In this document: positions 25,135 through 31,987 of the stretch, piece by piece
How positions within the stretch are numbered: position 1 is the stretch's first letter
Layout: each line of letters opens with the position of its first letter
From: Tubiluchus corallicola
Taxonomy: Eukaryota > Priapulida > Priapulimorpha > Priapulimorphida > Tubiluchidae
Assembly: GCA_030141605.1 (NCBI GenBank)
Contig: JAQGDQ010000102.1
Location: 263,676-308,211, forward strand
Reading direction: 5' to 3'
DNA length: 44,536 bases
Position numbers and translations under genes: made by a program
The notes under the pieces: generated by a model
The model's database searches: none
Told to the model about the DNA's origin: nothing
The model's input: only the letters and a program-made list of their open reading frames with translations

Positions 25135-28083
25135 AGAGAGACTGCTAGACTCGTGCAAAAAGTGGGTGCCATGTTGTAATACAAGTTCTATAGTCCCCTA
25201 TATAGCAATCAATGGGCGCCATGTTGCACAATACAAAAATTGTATTTGGTTGTTAAGCAAAAAAAGCCCTTGAACGATGCACTTTTGAAGTATTGTTCTA
25301 ACCCATTTCTCTCTGCCCCCACGTGTGGTACTTAAGTCTATGGTTGTGACATACAAACTGTACCTTAACCAATTTTCTTTACAGGATCTTGCAAAGTCGA
25401 CTGGTTTCCTCGACTCTATGGTTGCCAGTTTGCCCGCTTGGCGTCGTTCCACCGCCGTGTTTCCTGTGTTGTCGTGGCAACAGTTTGTGGACACAGTGCG
25501 GCAACAAATTAACCCGCTAGCTGGTGAAGAACATATGAAAGAACTCATACAGCAGCTACAGCTAATGGGAGAGGTATAAAGTTTTTGTAATTTAGCACTT
25601 GTTTTTAATGAGCTTGATTAAATTAATGTAAATTTGTAGAAGTGAGCTAACTGGTGGATATATTATGTTTATGTCTAGGTTTTATATCTCAAAGGTGCAT
25701 CGATGCAAGATTTGGTTGTTCTCAATCCTCAATGGCTATGTGGTGAAGTATTAGGTTACCTTTTATCTCACGAACACATCACTCGTGCAAGAGTCACTGG
25801 TTGTTTTACTGTTGACGACATGCAAATAACTTTCCCGGAAGCAGATGCCCTCGATTTATTACAGGTGGGTTATGATGTTAATGTTGTAATGTAGTGATCC
25901 TTCTAACACAAATGAAACTAGACCACATCTGTTGTGGCAATTGCAATTTTTCCAGTACTCTAATTTTGCTTGTTACATGCTGGCATTTTTTCCAGTACTC
26001 TAATTTTACTTGTTACATGCTGGCATTTTTTCCAGTACTCTAATTTTGCTTGTTACATGCTGGCATTTTTTCCAGTACTCTAATTTTGCTTGTTACATGC
26101 TGGCATTTTTTCCAGTACTCTAATGTTACTTGTTACATGCTGGCGTTTTTTCCAGTACTCTAATTTTACTTGTTACATGCTGGCGTTTTTTCCATTACTC
26201 TAATGTTACTTGTTACATGCTGGCGTTTTTTCCAGTACTCTAATGTTACTTGTTACATGCTGGCGTTTTTTCCAGTACTCTAATGTTACTTGTTACATGC
26301 TGGCATTTTTTCCATTACTCTAATGTTACTTGTTACATGCTGGTGTTTTTTCCATTACTCTAATGTTACTTGTTACATGCTGGCGTTTTTCCAGTATAAT
26401 TTTGCTTGTTACGTGCTGGCAATTTTTCCAGTACTCTAATTTTATTTGTTACATGCTGGCATTTTTTCGTCTGGATGGCTTTCAGTCAAAACGCCGAAAC
26501 TTAAGTGATTGACTTTTACGTGGTCTGCAGTTTTTCACTATTTTCCTCTTACATGTTAATTTGCCACTGACTGCAGTCTTCATATTGCTAATACTGCTAT
26601 CATTATTCCTGAGCTAATAAACTTTGACAACTTCAAAAATCACGAAGTTGACAAAACAAAACTTCACTTTTTCTGTTGTGCATTTGTGCAGAGAAAGACA
26701 CTAATAATACTTACATTTTGTGGCAAATGTACAAAGTCTGAAAGACAAGAGATTTGTTTAGCAAAACTATGACCTTGCTGTTGTCCCACTTTAATCGTTT
26801 TTTTTACCAAAGTGCTAAATTTTACTTTGAGAAAGGTTATCAAACCTTTTTTAAAAATAAAGTTTATGGGAAAAATATTTTACTGTGAGAAACATGTTGC
26901 ATGAAATTATTTTGTTAGGAAATGATTCTTCAGAAAAAAAATTTTGAAAAGCTTTTGACTATGATATGTGCCTAAGCCTGAATATTAGTATCAAATCTTT
27001 TCAGGGAAGCTGCTAATTATTATATTTGTAAATCAGGTTTTGCCAACAAATTGTAATTTTTCTTTGCAGGTTTTAGAAGCCTTACGTTTATGCACACAGT
27101 GTGATAATGATGGTGAAATAGAGTATGAATTTCCTTCACTTAACTTCATTGAGACACTTCCTGGACTCTGGGAGAAGGATGGACATTATGCGGATGCATG
27201 CTATGGTGGTTATAGATTGAGACCTGTAGGCTGTGACCGCTTATTTAGCTGCTTATTTGCTCGCATACAGGTGCAACTGCGTCATTCGGTGCTAGAAGAT
27301 CACGATCCTGACAATGACTTGTATCAGTGGGAAGGCGGGTCTAAACTGTGTAGTGGTGTTCTAGAGAGTCTGATTACACTTGAGGACACGGCAAACTATG
27401 TGGAAATAAAAGCACGCGGCCCGCCCGATTCACAAAGTGCCTGTTTTTACTTCCTAGATGAGGTAATGAGCATTGTTGAGCAGGCGATCATGGAAGTGTG
27501 TCCAAACATCGTCATACAAAAGCTAGTCCTAAGCTCCTTTGATTTAGCTGAACATGGTGAAGAACAAATAGAGACTTTCACTAACAGTGATGTTATGCAA
27601 ATGCAGGTGGAGAAGGGATTTTTGGTAAAAAACGGAGCCGGAGCAGAAGAACATTTTCTCGACTTGGTGTGTTTTGGAGCTCAGGAAGTTCTGTCGTCCG
27701 TTACGCTGGGCGTCGACCTTCATATATCACACCTGCCTCCCTACAGCCGTTACTGCATCTCAAGATTACTTGATCCGGCTGATCCGATGGGAAAGGATTG
27801 GTGCCTGCTAGCTGTGCTCCTCGGCCTAAACGAACGGCTGCCTAGCATTGATTCCGAGGTGAACAAAACACATTCAAAAACTGGTATAGTATTGAACGAA
27901 TGGGCCCGTTACGAGGGGTCAACCGTGGGTGCACTCATTGAGAAGCTGGAGGAATTGGGTCGTAAAGATACAGTAGACATCATACTGAGCACTGCGCCAT
28001 TGTACAAGATATTTGCACCGATTGACGATGATGGTGCACCGGGCGAATCAAGTGTTCATTCAACTTCTGACTTATCACGATAG
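5449..28083 (+). CDS. DAPK1: DAPK1-type death-associated protein kinase, 3' part (ankyrin-Roc-COR-death), 16 exons
   Basis: Spliced exons are 5449-5559, 6487-6585, 11392-11490, 12467-12565, 14076-14174, 15185-15283, 16312-16410, 16969-17166, 18065-18142, 18850-19039, 20879-21034, 22481-22675, 23922-24184, 25385-25573, 25679-25864 and 27070-28083. All have AG/GT borders and compatible phases, giving 1057 residues plus stop. In order: ankyrin units (residues 1-327), Roc GTPase (about 340-595, P-loop GSSGVGKS at 354-361, WEFSG at 450-454, VATHAD near 522-527), COR (about 596-950) and a death domain (about 951-1034) with a Ser-rich tail. This order and length match the part of vertebrate DAPK1 after its kinase and calmodulin-binding segment. 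In the family, Ca2+/calmodulin-regulated DAPK acts on the cytoskeleton in apoptosis and autophagy, and the Roc-COR module binds GTP and modulates the kinase. The first exon begins in phase 0 after a good acceptor, so more exons must lie upstream. No kinase motif is visible in 1-5448. Family assignment is strong; the presence of a kinase is untested here. Confidence 0.93.
5560..6486 (+). other. DAPK intron, nothing further seen
   Basis: AT-rich sequence between two phase-0 exons. No repeat or nested gene recognised. Confidence 0.6.
6487..6585 (+). CDS. DAPK1: DAPK exon b: ankyrin repeat
   Basis: This 99-nt, phase 0-0 exon encodes one 33-residue ankyrin repeat (HGETALHIAAGGGH start, SLDQ end). 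The acceptor is ttccag. The donor CAG|gtaatg lies inside a short tandem duplication that copies the splice site twice more downstream. Confidence 0.93.
6571..6697 (+). repeat. Tandem triplication covering a splice donor
   Basis: Three copies of an AATAGCTTA(G)ACCAGGTAAYGTTC unit start at 6571, 6610 and 6654. The first includes the end of the exon and its true donor at 6586. Copies two and three recreate donor-like CAG|GTAATG (6624) and CAG|GTAACG (6668), 38 and 82 bp further on; using either would shift the frame. Confidence 0.75.
6698..7884. other. DAPK intron before nested GPCR, nothing further seen
   Basis: An 88-codon open frame on + (6829-7095) has no splice support or recognisable content. 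I call no feature here. Confidence 0.5.
7885..8866 (-). pseudogene. Class A (rhodopsin-like) GPCR, single exon, one-base frameshift
   Basis: Translation on - from ATG at 8866 gives TM1 to TM5: Asn51 (1.50), VADL with Asp79 (2.50), Cys104 (3.25), ERY at 128-130 (DRY position), Trp156 (4.50) and ECL2 Cys180. NST at 13-15 is a possible glycosylation site. The frame then breaks in a five-G run (CCCCC on +, 8232-8236). Reading with one base fewer restores a continuous frame through a basic ICL3 (IKKKIKLAKTL), TM6 FFICWTPY and TM7 NVFVY (NPxxY with Val for Pro), ending at 7885, about 327 residues in all. All seven helices are present and there is only one lesion, in a homopolymer. It is therefore either a sequencing or assembly error in a working gene or a very young pseudogene. 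Proline-poor helices and the ERY form loosely recall the melanocortin/adenosine/cannabinoid-like group, but the ligand cannot be inferred. It lies antisense in the DAPK intron 6586-11391 and, being intronless, may derive from a retrocopy. Confidence 0.85.
8867..11391. other. DAPK intron upstream of nested GPCR
   Basis: AT-rich. TATAAATA read on - at 8895-8888 lies only 22 bp before the GPCR ATG, too close to be a confident TATA box. No other gene or clear mobile-element end recognised. Confidence 0.45.
11392..11490 (+). CDS. DAPK1: DAPK exon c: ankyrin repeat
   Basis: One 33-residue repeat in a 99-nt exon (HGDSAAYWAARQGH start). The tyrosine-tryptophan pair replaces the usual Leu-His, as in the corresponding AVYWAARHGH repeat of vertebrate DAPK1, which strengthens orthology. 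Acceptor tttcag, donor AAG|gtaaaa. Confidence 0.93.
11491..12466 (+). other. DAPK intron with poly-G tract
   Basis: Contains a run of about 13 G at 11640-11652. Otherwise AT-rich intron with no feature. Confidence 0.55.
12467..12565 (+). CDS. DAPK1: DAPK exon d: ankyrin repeat
   Basis: A 99-nt phase 0-0 exon encoding VGETALHVASRYGH and ending NVNLQDE. It matches the GEMALHVAARYGH repeat of DAPK1. Acceptor tcccag, donor GAG|gtaaac. Confidence 0.93.
12566..14075 (+). other. DAPK intron, nothing further seen
   Basis: AT-rich. Positions 13540-13690 have a slightly different, GC-richer texture that may be an old repeat, but I cannot define ends. Confidence 0.45.
14076..14174 (+). CDS. DAPK1: DAPK exon e: ankyrin repeat
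   Basis: A 99-nt phase 0-0 exon with LGETALHIAVWHGF at the start and LDIKNK at the end. It corresponds to the ETPLHCAAWHGY repeat of DAPK1. Acceptor ttatag, donor AAG|gtaatc. Confidence 0.92.
14175..15184 (+). other. DAPK intron, nothing further seen
   Basis: Open frames on both strands (14246-14494 +, 14904-15134 -) lack splice context or recognisable protein features. Confidence 0.5.
15185..15283 (+). CDS. DAPK1: DAPK exon f: ankyrin repeat
   Basis: A 99-nt phase 0-0 exon encoding EQETPLHCAAARGH and ending DTVDK. It has a clear TPLH ankyrin core. Acceptor ttgcag, donor AAG|gtttgt (non-consensus at +3/+4). Confidence 0.92.
15771..16260. mobile_element. hAT-like MITE with 14-bp TIR and 6-bp target duplication
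   Basis: The left end CAGGGTTCCCACAG and the reverse complement of the right end, CAAGGTTCCCACAG, match at 13 of 14 bases. GATAAG flanks both ends directly (15765-15770 and 16261-16266). The interior is full of CAGGGAAA/GGAAAATC motifs with no transposase. The CAGGG start fits hAT termini, though hAT duplications are usually 8 bp, so superfamily is tentative. It sits in the intron between DAPK exons f and g. Confidence 0.85.
16312..16410 (+). CDS. DAPK1: DAPK exon g: ankyrin repeat
   Basis: A 99-nt phase 0-0 exon encoding HGCTALHLACRRHH and ending NIDVVDN, matching the ALHLAVRRCQ repeat of DAPK1. Acceptor ttgcag, donor AAT|gtaagt. Confidence 0.93.
16411..16968 (+). other. DAPK intron, nothing further seen
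   Basis: AT-rich, no repeats or exons recognised. Confidence 0.55.
16969..17166 (+). CDS. DAPK1: DAPK exon h: two fused ankyrin repeats
   Basis: A 198-nt exon carries two 33-residue repeats (YGEAPIHIASREGL, then VTPLHLAAKHGH) with no intron between them, so one intron of the regular 99-nt exon series is absent here. Acceptor tttcag, donor AAG|gtaaat. Confidence 0.93.
17390..18030. repeat. Strongly A-rich, T-poor tract in DAPK intron
   Basis: About 640 bp in which the + strand is dominated by A, with recurring words such as AATAAGCA, AAGATTACAA and AAGCAAATA. The T/A asymmetry begins and ends abruptly relative to the flanking intron. No coding frame is credible (the - frame at 17606-17827 is all Phe/Ile/Leu, a composition artefact). 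Possibly a decayed insertion or degenerate satellite. Confidence 0.4.
18065..18142 (+). CDS. DAPK1: DAPK exon i: last ankyrin-like unit
   Basis: A 78-nt phase 0-0 exon encoding DGVTAEIMALAQGF and ending NKLTS. This is a shortened, divergent final ankyrin unit, equivalent to the DGKTAEDLARSEQ segment that caps the DAPK1 ankyrin array. Acceptor tttag, donor TCT|gtaagt. Confidence 0.88.
18143..18849 (+). other. DAPK intron, nothing further seen
   Basis: Ordinary AT-rich intron between exons i and j. Confidence 0.55.
18850..19039 (+). CDS. DAPK1: DAPK exon j: Roc GTPase start with P-loop
   Basis: This 190-nt exon (phase 0 to 1) contains IKLKVFGSSGVGKSTLIESL, with the Walker A/P-loop GxxxxGKS. 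It is followed by a basic FRRR cluster, as in DAPK1. The P-loop Lys and Ser are intact, so nucleotide binding is expected. Donor AAAG|gtaact. Confidence 0.93.
19538..20046. mobile_element. TTAA-flanked MITE, family 1 copy A
   Basis: TTAA at 19534-19537 and 20047-20050 flank a 509-bp element beginning AGCAAAACCGGAT; the reverse complement of its end begins AGGAAGACAGGAT. Its interior aligns along its length with copies at 21301 and 34495 (shared TTAAACTGTAGGTC, CTAGTTCTTC, GAAAATTATGTTA, ATCTATTATTTAATTATCAG). It has no coding capacity and lies in the intron between exons j and k. Confidence 0.8.
20051..20878 (+). other. DAPK intron, nothing further seen
   Basis: Holds a 16-bp perfect palindrome TTGTACAATTGTACAA at 20183-20198. 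No other feature. Confidence 0.5.
20879..21034 (+). CDS. DAPK1: DAPK exon k: Roc variable insert
   Basis: A 156-nt phase 1-1 exon encoding a polar Asn-rich stretch (QNVALNNNAVIMEHVNGD) with no clear motif. It occupies the position of the long variable loop between the P-loop and switch II in DAPK1. It is supported by splice sites (atttatag acceptor, CTG|gtaagt donor) and by frame continuity rather than homology, so it is less certain than its neighbours. Confidence 0.78.
21301..21946. mobile_element. TTAA-flanked MITE, family 1 copy B
   Basis: Begins AGCAAAACC after TTAA (21297-21300) and ends TCATCCTGTTTTCCT before TTAC (21947-21950, a mutated TTAA). It is about 140-170 bp longer than copies A and C through extra internal sequence. 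Same orientation as the other two copies. Lies in the intron between exons k and l. Confidence 0.78.
21951..22480 (+). other. DAPK intron, nothing further seen
   Basis: AT-rich, no exon or repeat recognised. Confidence 0.5.
22481..22675 (+). CDS. DAPK1: DAPK exon l: Roc switch II region
   Basis: A 195-nt phase 1-1 exon encoding GDLSVWEFSG, VIVYSLEDPYEQQ and IPIEEPI. These match DFSVWEFSG, VVVFSLEEPYE and VPVEEPI of DAPK1. WEFSG stands where canonical GTPases have DxxG, a normal feature of DAPK. Acceptor ttcag, donor TTG|gtaagt. Confidence 0.94.
22676..23197 (+). other. DAPK intron, nothing further seen
   Basis: A 67-codon open frame (22818-23021) has no supporting splice sites or known features. 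Confidence 0.5.
23200..23687. mobile_element. pogo/Tc1-mariner-like MITE flanked by TA
   Basis: The left end reads CTCTAATATCTCGGTTTGCC and the reverse complement of the right end CATTCATATCTCGGTTTGCA. They share a perfect ATATCTCGGTTTGC core followed by xGGAC, and TA lies immediately outside both ends (23198-23199, 23688-23689). The 488-bp interior has higher GC than the intron and no transposase frame. Terminal CTCGGTTTGC-type repeats with TA target sites are typical of the pogo/Tigger group. Confidence 0.75.
23922..24184 (+). CDS. DAPK1: DAPK exon m: Roc G4 motif and domain end
   Basis: A 263-nt exon (phase 1 to 0). CLVATHAD is the DAPK version of the guanine-specificity (NKxD) loop. It is followed by KFKQDFDIYNKVFLLDA, like the NDLHISNKLFVLDA segment of DAPK1. 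Acceptor cttcag, donor CAG|gtatga. Confidence 0.94.
24497..25084. mobile_element. TTAA-flanked MITE, family 2 copy D
   Basis: Flanked by TTAA (24493-24496, 25085-25088). The left end AGCACAAGAACACCC and the reverse complement of the right end AGGACAAGAAAGGGG form a 10-bp inverted repeat with one mismatch. The interior aligns with 40016-40512 (shared CACCCTGGAGG, CAGGTAAGC, GCATAATTTAACATT-like, ATTTAAAATGAAAACAAACA, ATTCCTTTCAA). In the DAPK intron between exons m and n. Confidence 0.8.
25090..25140 (+). repeat. (AG)n microsatellite
   Basis: About 50 bp of AG dinucleotides interrupted by a G run, directly next to the right end of MITE copy D. Confidence 0.95.
25385..25573 (+). CDS. DAPK1: DAPK exon n: COR domain start
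   Basis: A 189-nt phase 0-0 exon encoding SLPAWR, SWQQFVDTVRQQINPLA and QQLQLMGE. These match the STLPSWRK, LQQFVYDVQDQLNPLA and AQQLHSTGE blocks of DAPK1. Acceptor tttacag, donor GAG|gtataa. Confidence 0.94.
25679..25864 (+). CDS. DAPK1: DAPK exon o: COR domain
   Basis: A 186-nt phase 0-0 exon with the COR hallmark DLVVLNPQWLC, then GEVLGYLLS and CFTVDDMQ. The exon is followed in its 3' intron by a 40-bp minisatellite. Acceptor gtctag, donor CAG|gtgggt. Confidence 0.94.
25942..26469 (+). repeat. 40-bp minisatellite in DAPK intron, about 13 copies
   Basis: Unit TGGCATTTTTTCCAGTACTC followed by TAATTTTGCTTGTTACATGC, repeated about 13 times. Few positions vary (A/G in GCATTTT, T/G in AATTTT, GTACTC/TTACTC). 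Each unit contains a pyrimidine-tract plus CCAG that resembles a splice acceptor. It starts about 80 bp after the donor of exon o. Confidence 0.95.
26470..27069 (+). other. DAPK intron before last exon, nothing further seen
   Basis: AT-rich, ending in the acceptor tttctttgcag. Confidence 0.6.
27070..28083 (+). CDS. DAPK1: DAPK terminal exon: COR end, linker, death domain, stop
   Basis: This 1014-nt last exon encodes 337 residues. VLEALRLC continues COR. FGAQEV and LGVDLHIS precede the death domain (exon residues about 231-314), which contains SRLLDPADPMGKDWCLLA, LNEWARYEGSTVGALIEKL and LGRKDTVDIIL. The Ser-rich tail ends DLSR, like the ...SVVSR end of DAPK1. The stop is TAG at 28081-28083. 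Confidence 0.95.
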   Translation, partial: VLEALRLCTQCDNDGEIEYEFPSLNFIETLPGLWEKDGHYADACYGGYRLRPVGCDRLFSCLFARIQVQLRHSVLEDHDPDNDLYQWEGGSKLCSGVLESLITLEDTANYVEIKARGPPDSQSACFYFLDEVMSIVEQAIMEVCPNIVIQKLVLSSFDLAEHGEEQIETFTNSDVMQMQVEKGFLVKNGAGAEEHFLDLVCFGAQEVLSSVTLGVDLHISHLPPYSRYCISRLLDPADPMGKDWCLLAVLLGLNERLPSIDSEVNKTHSKTGIVLNEWARYEGSTVGALIEKLEELGRKDTVDIILSTAPLYKIFAPIDDDGAPGESSVHSTSDLSR

Positions 28084-29793
28084 CCTTACCTTTGCCCTGA
28101 TTAACTTCTTTTACTCTAAACCGTTAAAATCAAGTGTTGGTGATGTTACCTATTGTAACTAACCTTTCTTGCTGCTGTGTGAGTGATACTCTTCAGGCAT
28201 AATCATGTAAATAAGTGATTCCTATGCTGTCTCACATTTGATCAAGCTAAACAGTCATTAGTTTTAACTCATCCATGAGGCATGGTTTTTTGACGTGTGT
28301 GCTGTTTATTACGCATAATGATTTTAGCGAAACATAAATAATCATGTGAATAAATTTTCTTATTTTTATTTTCTTATGTTGACTCTGCAGTGATCCTAAC
28401 TGTGCTTCCATTGATGGTTTATATTTATCAAACAGCTTGTCTTCCTTATGTTGGCTTTCAGGGGTATTTTAGACTGCTCAGGTTTACTATTGTATTATAC
28501 ATTATAGTTGCTAATGAATGCTATTGCTAAATAGCAAACCTATTTTACTGATATTTCGTTTGCTTCAGTAATGATTTCAACAGACAGTGGCATGTGCTGT
28601 GAACAATTTGATATGGTGTTTAAAGCATGGCGGTCATCCATAAGAAGGCAATGTGAGATGGCGTTTGTTTAATTACGACAAAATATATAATTAAATTATT
28701 GTTGCTTAATCCAGCCCTATGGCATTTGATTTTTCATCTTTGTTCAGTACCACATGCACACTTTTAGTGAAGCTGATTGAGCTCATCTGAAGTTTCGGAC
28801 AATTAGTAATTTTTGTTGTTAGTGTGTCAAAATAATCATGCAACAAATCAACGTTGTTAAATTTGTCAAATTAATTTCGATAGAAGAAGAGCGTGAACTT
28901 GTTGGCTGTGAAAACTCCTTTGCAAGTGAAAGCAGAAGTAAAATCTATTATTTTTAGAAATTTCATAACTATTTTATTCATATTTGTTCATTCTCAAATT
29001 ATAAATGAAAGGTAGGCAGTATTTTAAAACTGATGTTAGTTGCAATGCCATAGACATCTGTATATTATACGTTCTGAATTATAACAACTTTACGTAACAC
29101 AAAAGTAGTTCTAAAATTCATCAAGAATACAGATAGATGTAAGTAAAAAAGAGAGACTTGTATTTTCTTACATCATGCAGTCACGTTTTGTTATGCATTG
29201 TTTCTAGCAGAATCTTGTAAAGTTCATTTTGTATCTTGCCTGAGGTCCTTACATCAGCTTCGCTGTTGACCAAAGGTCACGTTACGTAGGAAAAGTAATA
29301 AATAAAAATATGCTTATAAAGAAACTAGCAAACATACAACAAACCAGAATAACTACCAACGTTACAGTGGATCGAAACTTCATTAATTTGAATGAAATAA
29401 TCTAAATTTAAATTTTTGCCAATGTTACTGGCGTTTATTCATATTTTATAAATATAAGTTTATTCTATAATCGCTTGGAAATAATATTTGCTGTTATCAA
29501 AGGCACAATTTAGACAGACGGTCAAATGTAATCCATGACATATTGATTATTACTATGCGTTACTGTTGAGTATAGCACAAGTATCTGGTTGTTTGTTGAT
29601 CTAAGTTTTTATGTTTTACCTTGTTAAATTTTTATTTATGTATCTTATATTCTAGCTAATACTCTTATTTGATTGAAAATACATCAGTTTTACCACTTTG
29701 AATGTTGTTTGGACATTCATAATTTTTTTTACATATAAAACTTTGATTGTGTGCTTTATGCCTATCAATACCATTTCATTTTGCCTAAAAAAC
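28084..29793. other. DAPK 3' UTR and intergenic spacer
   Basis: 3' UTR up to about 28375, then about 1.4 kb of AT-rich sequence with no gene, RNA gene or mobile element recognised. Confidence 0.5.
28349..28354 (+). terminator. Polyadenylation signal AATAAA for DAPK
   Basis: A canonical AATAAA lies 266 bp after the DAPK stop and is followed by T-rich sequence (ttttcttatttttattttctt). It is the first canonical signal on the + strand after the stop, so it is the likely 3' end. Confidence 0.55.
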
Positions 29794-29803
29794 TATATAA
29801 ATA
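29794..29803 (+). promoter_or_regulatory. Possible TATA box of pentraxin gene
   Basis: The TATATAAATA motif lies 360 bp upstream of the pentraxin ATG, in the only AT-box of this form close to the gene. It would give a 5' UTR of about 330 bp, possibly with a short intron (donor-like ggttagt near 30109, acceptor-like gctgcag near 30130). Positional evidence only. Confidence 0.25.
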
Positions 29804-30162
29804 TCCATCACGAGATGTCAGGTCATTAACACATATTCACTAGATGGTATCTGCCGTCTTAGTTTCCAGTTAAAAACTTCATTCGTTTCAAGACGTTGCA
29901 TAATAATCGCCTTCTCTTTTCAGTGTTTCTGTGCAAAAACGGGTTACTGTGACAACGTGCTAATTACTTCTTGCTAATTAGGTAGTTGTGACAATATGGC
30001 GTGACCTATACTTGTCAGTCAGTAATTTAAAAGCGTTGCGTTCCGGATTTCTAGTGCGCAGGTCAAGTGATGTAAAACCCTTAAAAAGTTAGACCACCGA
30101 GCTATAAGGTTAGTCTCTATGTAGCTGCAGTAGTGTGATCTTACCAACTCTACTGTGAGACA

Positions 30163-31203
30163 ATGGCGTTGACGAAATCGTGTCTGTGTCTTGGTGTTGG
30201 CATTCTAATAATCAACATATCTTTGACAAGCGGCGGGACCAGCGTTGGAAAACACTTTCAATTTAACAATTTCGGAGGCGGATATGGTCACCGGCAACTG
30301 CCCAAGTTCAGAAAAGGCGCCAGCGGCTACGGCAAGAGACAGAAAGTGTCTCAGAAAGAGAAGGCAACTCGTTCAGACATTGATGCATTAAAAGGGAGCA
30401 GAGTAGAATGTTTTGACGTTGAAGACGCTGATACGATGGTGAACTTCCCAGAATTTAGCACCACCAATTACATATTGCTGGATAAGGTCATAAATAGAAG
30501 ACTAAACGCGTTCACAGCCTGTTTTTGGGCAAAGCTGGATCCAAGTACAGCAGATAATGAAGAGACAACGTTCTTGTCGTATGCAACAGCTGCTGAAGCA
30601 AGCGGGAATCAAGATGATGTTATTCGATTCGCCCTGAAAAACGACACTTTAGCACTTTACGTGAATGGTGAAGAAACAGGCTCTAATACTATAGCGCTTG
30701 ACGCAAATTTAAGAAACGGTGACTGGTATTTCCTTTGCGCTCGCTATGATAACAGTGACGACAGCTGGGCTGTTGATGCCATAGACTCCACGGGTTCACG
30801 GTATCCGTCATCAGGGGTTTTTACTGACAACGTAGGAAGAATCAAACCAGGTGGCGTTTTTGTGGCCGGACAAGACCAGGACAAGCCAGGTGGAGATTTT
30901 GGTTTGATCCAAAGCTTTAAAGGAATGATGGCAGACATCAACCTATGGTCCAGAAAACTGACTGATACTGAAATCGACATTGCTGGGAGCACATGCAGAA
31001 ACAGTGGTGACCTGTTTACCTGGGGCGATTACCGTATGATTCTCAAAGGTCCAGATCTTGAAGAGATGTCATCATCGTGCCCACACGTTCCACCTCCCAG
31101 AATCAGAAATGTCTGTACGTTGCCTCAACACGACTTCGAGGCTCTCATTGATTTGATTATTCACTCTGCCAAATCTAAGCCGGGCAAAAAAACCGGCTAT
31201 TAA
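30163..31203 (+). CDS. Secreted pentraxin-domain protein, intronless
   Basis: A 346-residue single-exon ORF. Residues 1-24 are a signal peptide (hydrophobic LCLGVGILIINISL). Residues 25-80 are a Gly/Lys/Arg-rich stretch with dibasic sites. A pentraxin (LamG/concanavalin-like) domain spans about 83-292. The two conserved pentraxin cysteines are present (C120 in TACFWAKL, C192 in WYFLCARYD), as are the calcium-site block GQDQD with a downstream Gln250 (LIQSFKGMMADINLWSRKL) and the closing WGDYR. The HxCxSTW signature is only partly kept. A Cys-containing tail (C306, C318) extends about 50 residues past the domain. Classical pentraxins bind phosphocholine or other ligands through calcium and form pentamers; ligand and oligomer state here are unknown. 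The start is chosen because the ATG has A at -3 and G at +4 and is followed at once by the signal peptide. Confidence 0.9.
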   Translation: MALTKSCLCLGVGILIINISLTSGGTSVGKHFQFNNFGGGYGHRQLPKFRKGASGYGKRQKVSQKEKATRSDIDALKGSRVECFDVEDADTMVNFPEFSTTNYILLDKVINRRLNAFTACFWAKLDPSTADNEETTFLSYATAAEASGNQDDVIRFALKNDTLALYVNGEETGSNTIALDANLRNGDWYFLCARYDNSDDSWAVDAIDSTGSRYPSSGVFTDNVGRIKPGGVFVAGQDQDKPGGDFGLIQSFKGMMADINLWSRKLTDTEIDIAGSTCRNSGDLFTWGDYRMILKGPDLEEMSSSCPHVPPPRIRNVCTLPQHDFEALIDLIIHSAKSKPGKKTGY

Positions 31204-31496
31204 CTTACATTGAAGTTTATTATCCTATATTTAAGTAGGTGAAGTATCTTTAGCTATTTGATACATTTGGTCATAACTTTTGTTCATATATACTATGTTG
31301 TTCTGCATTTACGTTATTTAGTTTTACTAAACATTACTAAATGAAGTAGACTGACTAATAATCATTATTACAATTTTTTGTTGAAAATATTAATTGTATA
31401 AAAATGTACAAGTATTTCTATCTGGAAGGACGGTATGCGTAGCCTTGGATCTGCAGTTTAAATGTACAGCCCTGTATAACTTCTATACTCTGGGGC

Positions 31497-31660
31497 CGGT
31501 TTTACAAATAATAATAATAATAATCTTTTATTTATCTTTTAACACAAGCACAGTTATAATACAATTAATTTGGTAACAAAAATGTGAAGAAAGGGCAGCG
31601 AAAGACCAACTGGTCATCTTGTCAGCTGCCCTTTGGTTAGTGATGAACATTTTTATAGGC
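31497..31660 (-). mobile_element. LINE 3' tail with hairpin, - strand
   Basis: Read on -, GGGCAGCTGACAAG...CTTTCGCTGCCC forms a stem (GGGCAGC/GCTGCCC), with inner GACCAGTTGGTC. It is followed by an A-rich stretch and a terminal (ATT)n array at 31509-31523. A close copy of the hairpin occurs at 33419-33462. This is the usual form of a 5'-truncated LINE 3' end inserted just after the pentraxin gene. Confidence 0.5.
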
Positions 31661-31696
31661 GCTATGCTACAGTGTATTAGTGTTAGTACTGCTTAT

Positions 31697-31702
31697 AATA
31701 AA
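31697..31702 (+). terminator. AATAAA after pentraxin gene
   Basis: A canonical AATAAA about 490 bp after the stop. It lies just past an inserted LINE tail (31497-31660), so the original 3' end may have been displaced or may use a nearer non-canonical signal. Confidence 0.25.
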
Positions 31703-31987
31703 AACTAAATTGTTACGAATGACATTAAATTGATATGCTTATAACGTGTTAGTACAATTCCTACACAATAATAATAAGTGCATAATATAAAAAAAATCAA
31801 ACTGAAATAAAAATCTGACAACAGAAACATAATAACAATGGCAACTGGAATTTACTTTATAACACAAGCATAATTCTTAGACATAAGCAAGCGAATGTAT
31901 AATGGAGTCATAATATATCATAATAATGTAAAAAAATACAGAGCGTTTTTTGATGATCTGAGGTAACAAAACCGTCATTAAGTTGAG

